Shown in pieces: positions 21,137 through 25,600 of a DNA stretch of 25,600 bases; position 1 is the first letter of the stretch; the number at the start of each line of letters is the position of its first letter. A program made the position numbers and the translations under genes. The notes beneath the pieces were generated by a model, which did not search any database, had not been told where the DNA came from, and saw only the letters and a list, made by a program, of their open reading frames with translations. The stretch covers positions 1 through 25,600 of the forward strand of contig PCYB01000051.1 of assembly GCA_002762845.1 (NCBI GenBank), written 5' to 3'. Source of the stretch: Candidatus Woesearchaeota archaeon CG10_big_fil_rev_8_21_14_0_10_36_11. Its GTDB lineage: Archaea > Nanobdellota > Nanobdellia > Woesearchaeales > GW2011-AR9.

Positions 21137-21583
21137 ATGAGATCAAAAAAACGATTAGCAGGAAAAATCTTGAAAGTGTCACCAAGCAAGGTGCGTTTTG
21201 CAGCTGACGCTCTTGACGATATCAAGAAAGCGATTACACGTTCAGACATTCGTGGATTTATCGCGACAAAGAAAATCGTTAAAAGTAAAAAAAACCTTCA
21301 ATCGAAATCTGGCGCGCGGAAAATCGCTGCTCAGAAAAAGAAAGGTCGCCAGAAAGGAAGGGGAAGTAGAAAAGGAAGTAAACACTCAAATGTAAGCAGG
21401 AAGGAATTATGGATGAAAAAAGTCCGTGTTCAACGTATTTTCCTTAAAGATTTACGTGAAAAGAAACTACTTACGCCATCAAATTATAGATCTTTATATG
21501 CAAAAAGTAAAGGTGGATACTTTAGAAACAGGCGGCACATCAAACTTTACGTTACAGAACATAATCTCTGGGAGAACAAATAG
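21137..21583 (+). CDS. rpl19e: Large-subunit ribosomal protein L19e (eL19)
   Basis: A 148-residue protein of normal archaeal length. Features are the KRLAGKILKVSPSKVRF-like start, IRGFIATKKIVKS, and the very basic KKKGRQKGRGSRKGSKHS stretch, followed by a helical YAKSKGGYFRNRRHIKLY C-terminus. L19e forms an intersubunit bridge. A 28-nt gap with an ATACACATATAAA run precedes it, too close to the ATG to be a typical TATA box. Confidence 0.97.
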   Translation: MRSKKRLAGKILKVSPSKVRFAADALDDIKKAITRSDIRGFIATKKIVKSKKNLQSKSGARKIAAQKKKGRQKGRGSRKGSKHSNVSRKELWMKKVRVQRIFLKDLREKKLLTPSNYRSLYAKSKGGYFRNRRHIKLYVTEHNLWENK

Positions 21584-21585
21584 AA

Positions 21586-22173
21586 ATGGCACGAAATATA
21601 CCAAAAGCAGTATTGTACCAACGTAAGAGAGAACGAAAAACTGATTATAAGAAACGTCGCACGTTGTTACTTTCCCAGAAACCTCGAGTTGTATTCCGCA
21701 GTACAAACAGTAAAGTCATAGGACAAATCATTCGTTTTGATACAAAAGGGGACAAAATCCTTGTTGGAGTAGATTCAACGTTCCTTGCAAAATATGGGTG
21801 GAAATATTCTTTTAAGAACATTCCCGCAACATACTTAACTGGTTTGTTTTTAGGTACATCTGCTCTTACACAGAAAATAACAGAAGCAATTCTCGATACC
21901 GGGTTTAAAACTCCACATAAACGTGGAAAAGCGTATGCGTTCCTGAAAGGGCTTTGTGATGCAGGACTTACCGTTCCTCATGGGGACGACTCTATTTTCC
22001 CTAACGATGCAAGACTTTCTGGTGAACATATACAGAACTACGGAAAAAGCATTACTGAAAAAGGGACAACATCATCCCAATTTACGCAATATTTAAAAAA
22101 CAAAGTCCTGCCAGAGAATATTACTGCGGAATTTGAAAGAATAAAACAGAAGTTATTATCACGAGGCAAATAA
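21586..22173 (+). CDS. rpl18: Large-subunit ribosomal protein L18 (uL18, archaeal L18/L5e type)
   Basis: A 195-residue protein with archaeal features: RRKRERKTDYKKRR-like basic start, PRVVFRSTNSKVIGQII, GLFLGTSALTQKI, and AFLKGLCDAGLTVPHGDDSIFPNDARLSGEHIQNY. It binds 5S rRNA together with L5. Length is normal. The last base of its stop is the first base of the S5 start (TAATG). Confidence 0.97.
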   Translation: MARNIPKAVLYQRKRERKTDYKKRRTLLLSQKPRVVFRSTNSKVIGQIIRFDTKGDKILVGVDSTFLAKYGWKYSFKNIPATYLTGLFLGTSALTQKITEAILDTGFKTPHKRGKAYAFLKGLCDAGLTVPHGDDSIFPNDARLSGEHIQNYGKSITEKGTTSSQFTQYLKNKVLPENITAEFERIKQKLLSRGK

Positions 22174-23042
22174 TGTCAGAACAACGAAAACATCAAAGAA
22201 ACCAACGGAATCAACGACACATTGAGGACGTACCCGAGCCTAAAGCAGAATGGAATCCAACTACTGCTCTCGGAAAAATGGTAAAAGAAGGAACCATTAC
22301 TGACATTAACGAAATATTTGACAGAAGCCTTCCAATTCTTGAATCTGAAATTGTTGACCATTTAATGCCCGGTTTGGAAGAAGATTTACTTCTTATCGGT
22401 CAAGCAAAAGGAAAGTTTGGCGGTGGCCAACGACGGATCTTCCGTCAGACACAGAAAAAAACATGTGAAGGAAACAAAATTCATTTTATGACTTGTGCAG
22501 TTGTCGGAAACAGGAATGGGTTTATTGGTGTTGCAACAGGAAAAAGTAAAGAAACAGTTCCTGCACGTGACAAAGCGAAACGAAAAGCACGGTTAAGTCT
22601 TATGCGCATTCGGCGTGGATGTGGCAGTTGGGAAACTGATATGCGTGATGCGAATTCAATCCCATTCTCCGTTGAAGGAAAGTGCGGTTCTGTTCGTATA
22701 ACTCTTATGCCTGCTCCTCAGGGTAAAGGATTATGTATTGAGAAAGAATGCGCAAAGATTCTTGAGATGGCCGGTATTAAAGATATATGGAGCAAAACGA
22801 AAGGCCAAACAAAAACAAAACTTAATTTAATTAAAGCACTTCTTGATGCTCTTCGAAAACTATCTGAAGTCAAAATTACTGCTGAGGATGTTGCAAAGTT
22901 GGGCATTGTCGAAGGTATGATCAAACATACTGGTAGTATTGAACCAGTTGAACCAGCCGAACTAATAGTTGAAGCAATAGACTCGGTTGAATTTGTTGAA
23001 CCCGAAACCTCGGGAACAGATTCAGGAGAACAAGAGAAATGA
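22173..23042 (+). CDS. rps5: Small-subunit ribosomal protein S5 (uS5) with N- and C-terminal extensions
   Basis: A 289-residue protein; archaeal S5 is usually about 205-230. The first 25 residues are a Gln/Arg/His-rich extension (RKHQRNQRNQRHIED). The core has EWNPTTALGKMVKEG, the double-stranded RNA-binding-like S5 domain with GGGQRRIFRQTQKK and GVATGKSKETVPARDKAKRKARL, and the C-terminal domain with SVRITLMPAPQGKGL. From about residue 254 a Glu/Pro/Val-rich acidic tail follows. S5 helps mRNA entry and decoding accuracy. It overlaps L30 by 4 nt. Confidence 0.96.
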   Translation: MSEQRKHQRNQRNQRHIEDVPEPKAEWNPTTALGKMVKEGTITDINEIFDRSLPILESEIVDHLMPGLEEDLLLIGQAKGKFGGGQRRIFRQTQKKTCEGNKIHFMTCAVVGNRNGFIGVATGKSKETVPARDKAKRKARLSLMRIRRGCGSWETDMRDANSIPFSVEGKCGSVRITLMPAPQGKGLCIEKECAKILEMAGIKDIWSKTKGQTKTKLNLIKALLDALRKLSEVKITAEDVAKLGIVEGMIKHTGSIEPVEPAELIVEAIDSVEFVEPETSGTDSGEQEK

Positions 23043-23509
23043 GTGAACAACAACCAGAAAAAAACCAAGACAAAAACGTTGCGGAAAAGCGAATTGCAGT
23101 AATACTCGTTCGTGGTTTAGTTAATGTGTCTGGTGATATCAAAAGTACTTTAGCTATGCTCCGTTTAGTTCGAAAAAATCATTGTGTTATACTCCGCGAT
23201 ACTCCTGAAAATAAAGGGATGGTAATCAAAGTCAAAGATTACGTTACATGGGGAATATTAGACAATGCGACGTTCAAAGAACTTGTAACAAAACGTGGTC
23301 AAGAATATAGGGGAAGAACAACAGATTCAAAGAAAAGATATTCATACAAAACACTTGATGTTGACAGTAAAAAATATAGGCCCTACTTTAGACTTAATCC
23401 TCCCCAGAAAGGGTTTGGGCGAAAGGGTATAAAAGTTTCATTCAGTGCTGGTGGGGCATTAGGTAACAGGGAAGATAAAATTAACAATTTAATTAAAAGA
23501 ATGTTATAA
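23039..23509 (+). CDS. rpl30: Large-subunit ribosomal protein L30 (uL30)
   Basis: A 156-residue protein of normal archaeal length, with the KRIAVILVRGLVNVSGDIKSTLAMLRL core and the archaeal C-terminal half including FRLNPPQKGFGRKGIKVSFSAGGALGNRE. The first 16 residues (Gln/Glu/Lys-rich) precede the usual core. L30 stabilises the 50S near 5S rRNA. It is lost in some DPANN groups but clearly kept here. It overlaps S5 by 4 nt. Confidence 0.96.
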   Translation: MSEQQPEKNQDKNVAEKRIAVILVRGLVNVSGDIKSTLAMLRLVRKNHCVILRDTPENKGMVIKVKDYVTWGILDNATFKELVTKRGQEYRGRTTDSKKRYSYKTLDVDSKKYRPYFRLNPPQKGFGRKGIKVSFSAGGALGNREDKINNLIKRML

Positions 23510-23531
23510 TACTAAATAGAGTTGAAATATC

Positions 23532-24038
23532 ATGGTCATAACAAAACGAAAGAAAGTTGTCCGGTACCGAGGTCACACAACACATGGCGGTGGACACCGT
23601 AAGAAAAGAAGGGGTGCAGGTAGTCGTGGTGGACATGGACGTGCAGGTACAGGAAAACGTGCAGGCCATAAAAAAGCTGGTGGAATGGTAATTACCGGCA
23701 AAAGAGGTTTCCGACCACGTCGTGAAGTAGTTTTTGTAGTTCCTACAAATGTTGGGTATTTTACTCGTGAAACTGTGGAAAAGCTTGTCGCAAAAGGAAA
23801 AGCTGTTAAAGATGGCGATTCATATTCCATCGACTTAGAAACATTAGGATACACAAAATTATTGGGAACAGGAAACACAACATTAAAATTACACATTCGT
23901 GTTTTGCAGTACAGTTCTCGTGCTGAAGAAAAAATAAAAGCTGCTGGTGGTGACATTGTCTCTTCAAAAAAATCTGGAGTTTCTTCGTCCTCATCCGGGT
24001 CTACGTCTGAATCAGAACCAGAATCTGAATCAGAATAA
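23532..24038 (+). CDS. rpl15: Large-subunit ribosomal protein L15 (uL15) with an acidic Ser/Glu tail
   Basis: A 168-residue protein with the archaeal start KVVRYRGHTTHGGGHRKKRRGAGSRGG (residues 8-34, shown here as a motif run) shortened by convention to RYRGHTTHGGG and KKRRGAGSRGGHGRAGTG, and a C-terminal globular domain with VEKLVAKGKAVKDG and LGYTKLLGTG. L15 is a late assembly protein of the 50S. The last 25 residues (144-168) are a Ser-rich then SE-repeated tail (SESEPESESE) not seen in typical L15 proteins. SecY follows after 11 nt, the usual order. Confidence 0.95.
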   Translation: MVITKRKKVVRYRGHTTHGGGHRKKRRGAGSRGGHGRAGTGKRAGHKKAGGMVITGKRGFRPRREVVFVVPTNVGYFTRETVEKLVAKGKAVKDGDSYSIDLETLGYTKLLGTGNTTLKLHIRVLQYSSRAEEKIKAAGGDIVSSKKSGVSSSSSGSTSESEPESESE

Positions 24039-24049
24039 AAAAATACAAA

Positions 24050-25438
24050 ATGGGGTTACTTGATAAGTTTATAACGTACCTTCCTGAGGTCAAAGGTCCT
24101 CAGCAGAAGAGACTTCCGTTTAAAGAGAAACTAAAGTGGACATTAATCATTCTTGTATTATTCTTTGTGATGGGTCTTATTCCATTGTTTGGATTAGGAG
24201 AGAACGCATTACAACAATTTGAATTTCTTTCCATTATTCTCGGGGCATCTTTTGGAAGTATCATTTCGTTGGGTATTGGTCCTATTGTCACATCATCTAT
24301 CGTCTTACAACTTTTATCTGGAACTGGTATCCTTAACATGGATACGAATACGACCGAAGGCCGTCAACGATTTCAGGGATTACAGAAATTATTGTCTATC
24401 TTCTTTATCGTTCTAGAAGGAGCAATTTATGTTCTTATGGGGGGTTTGGCACCTGCAGCGTCACTTGCGGGAACGTCATTATATGGTCAACTCGAAATCT
24501 TACTTTTATTTCAACTTGTGTTAGGTGGGCTTGTTATTATGTTCATGGACGAAGTTGTTTCAAAATGGGGTTTTGGTTCAGGTATTAGTTTGTTTATCGC
24601 AGCGGGAGTTGCACAACAAATATTTATTCGAACGTTCAACTTTCTTCCTTCGCCAACAAACCCAGAGATTGCTGCGGGGGCAGTTCCTGCATTATTTCAA
24701 TCGCTTGCTATTGGTGACGTCACAACTGCAGCATTACAAATTGCTGCTATCGCTTCAACGTTGTTAGTATTTGCAGTTTGTGTATTTGGTCAGGCAATGA
24801 AAGTGGAGATCCCACTATCTTTTGGTAAAGTGCGGGGGTATGGTATGCGATGGCCGTTAAACTTTTTTTATACATCAAACATTCCTGTTATCCTTATTGC
24901 CGCATTAATGGCTAACATTCAACTCTTTGCACGGCTGTTAGAAAACTGGGGTTTACCTATTCTTGGAACATTTTCTGGAAACACACCTATAAGTGGTTTA
25001 GTTTATTGGATCAGTTCACCAAACCTCGTACAAAACATAATTCAGGGAAGCTTTTCATTTAACATGTTATTACAATCGTTGATTTATATTGCAGTTTTTA
25101 TTGTAGGTGCAGTTATCTTCAGTATTTTTTGGATGCAGACAGCAGGTATGGATGCTCGAAGTCAAGCGAAGCAAATTATGTCTTCTGGGTTACAAATACC
25201 TGGTTTCCGACGAGATGAACGTGTTCTTGAAAAGATTCTAAAACGATACATCTGGCCATTGACAATAGTTGGTGGTGCAGCTGTTGGTTTACTTGCAGCG
25301 CTTGCCGATCTTACAGGTGCTCTATCAAATGGAACGGGTATTCTTCTCGCAGTAATGATTGTCTATAAATTATATGAAGAGATTGCAAAACAGCATATGA
25401 TGGACATGCATCCTGCGATGCGTAAGTTCATGGAATAA
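24050..25438 (+). CDS. secY: Protein translocase channel subunit SecY
   Basis: A 462-residue protein with about ten transmembrane segments, the normal length for archaeal SecY (homologue of Sec61 alpha). It forms the channel for export and membrane insertion. Recognisable parts are the amphipathic N-terminus, the plug region with ISLGIGPIVTSSIVLQLL (about 72-89), the TEGRQRFQGLQKL loop, FGKVRGYGMRWPLNFFYTSN (cytoplasmic ribosome-facing loop) and the archaeal C-terminus YKLYEEIAKQHM-DMHPAMRKF. It is the last gene of the operon and would translocate the lipoproteins of this window. A T8 tract follows 2 nt after its stop. Confidence 0.98.
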   Translation: MGLLDKFITYLPEVKGPQQKRLPFKEKLKWTLIILVLFFVMGLIPLFGLGENALQQFEFLSIILGASFGSIISLGIGPIVTSSIVLQLLSGTGILNMDTNTTEGRQRFQGLQKLLSIFFIVLEGAIYVLMGGLAPAASLAGTSLYGQLEILLLFQLVLGGLVIMFMDEVVSKWGFGSGISLFIAAGVAQQIFIRTFNFLPSPTNPEIAAGAVPALFQSLAIGDVTTAALQIAAIASTLLVFAVCVFGQAMKVEIPLSFGKVRGYGMRWPLNFFYTSNIPVILIAALMANIQLFARLLENWGLPILGTFSGNTPISGLVYWISSPNLVQNIIQGSFSFNMLLQSLIYIAVFIVGAVIFSIFWMQTAGMDARSQAKQIMSSGLQIPGFRRDERVLEKILKRYIWPLTIVGGAAVGLLAALADLTGALSNGTGILLAVMIVYKLYEEIAKQHMMDMHPAMRKFME

Positions 25439-25600
25439 GTTTTTTTTATGATTCTTTGAGTTTATTTCTTCTTCTTCTGGAGAGATTTCATCATCTTCTA
25501 CTAAATTTTCTCTACCCTCTTCTGAATATACATCTTCATTTCTTTCTCCAATTTCCATCTCATAAGAGATTTGCTCTTCAGTTTTCTCTGTGATTATACC
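25370..25600 (-). CDS. Partial CDS: C-terminal end of an acidic protein, overlapping secY
   Basis: The minus strand is open from the right window edge to a stop at 25370, while both other minus frames are closed within the first 100 nt. The segment is about 76 residues, Glu/Asp-rich (VYSEEGRENLVEDDEISPEE), and then turns into a basic, His-rich stretch (HELTHRRMHVHHMLF) where it runs antisense to the last 69 bp of secY. The acidic part looks like real coding sequence; the final 23 residues could be an antisense read-through if the true end lies elsewhere. An A8 run (25447-25440) within the gene could also hide a frameshift. Family unknown; the start is outside the window. Confidence 0.5.
   Translation of the reverse strand, partial: GIITEKTEEQISYEMEIGERNEDVYSEEGRENLVEDDEISPEEEEINSKNHKKNLFHELTHRRMHVHHMLFCNLFI
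25440..25447 (+). terminator. T8 terminator of the ribosomal operon
   Basis: Eight consecutive T residues begin 2 nt after the secY stop at 25438. No hairpin precedes them, which fits archaeal factor-assisted or intrinsic termination at oligo-T tracts. It is the first such tract after the L3 promoter positioned directly behind a stop codon. It lies inside the convergent acidic ORF. Confidence 0.6.

Overview
This window is from a compact, AT-rich archaeal chromosome. The evidence is the archaeal S10/spc ribosomal superoperon (with L32e, L19e, S4e, L30, aIF1 and the RNase P subunit Rpp29), an archaeal clamp-loader small subunit, the C/D-box RNP proteins Nop5 and fibrillarin, and TATA boxes about 26-29 bp upstream of start codons, which implies mostly leaderless mRNAs. 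The tight packing, AT bias, short Nop5 and long charged tails on several ribosomal proteins suggest a DPANN-type lineage (Woesearchaeota/Pacearchaeota-like). That placement is inference; the domain Archaea is secure.

Layout. 1-2702: a divergent gene starts at the left edge, followed by a cation/proton antiporter plus MscS-channel pair and a very small membrane protein. 2745-4483: replication factor C small subunit overlapping an alpha/beta hydrolase. 4504-6420 (minus): two tandem paralogous lipoproteins. 6510-7178: a small unknown protein and a one-cluster ferredoxin. 7175-9366 (minus): nop5, a MazG-like pyrophosphohydrolase and fibrillarin joined by 4-nt overlaps, followed by a small basic coiled-coil protein with its own promoter. 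9429-10484: a small Cys-rich protein, an unknown 67-70 aa protein on the minus strand, and a Nudix hydrolase.

10520-25447: one long plus-strand operon, preceded by a leader of about 150 nt with several predicted hairpins: L3-L4-L23-L2-S19-L22-S3-L29-aIF1-Rpp29-S17-L14-L24-S4e-L5-S14-S8-L6-L32e-L19e-L18-S5-L30-L15-SecY. Spacing is minimal and many junctions are 4-nt ATGA overlaps. The operon ends with a T8 tract just after secY, inside the 3' end of a convergent gene for an acidic protein that continues past the window. Gene order is the usual archaeal one; the unusual parts are the leader RNA and the added C-terminal tails on L22, S3, S17, L24, L32e, S5 and L15.

No tRNA, rRNA, CRISPR array, insertion sequence or prophage gene was recognised. 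No gene-free stretch exceeds about 220 nt. The most interesting items are the L3 leader RNA, the tailed ribosomal proteins, the MazG gene inside the C/D-RNP operon, and the paired lipoproteins.
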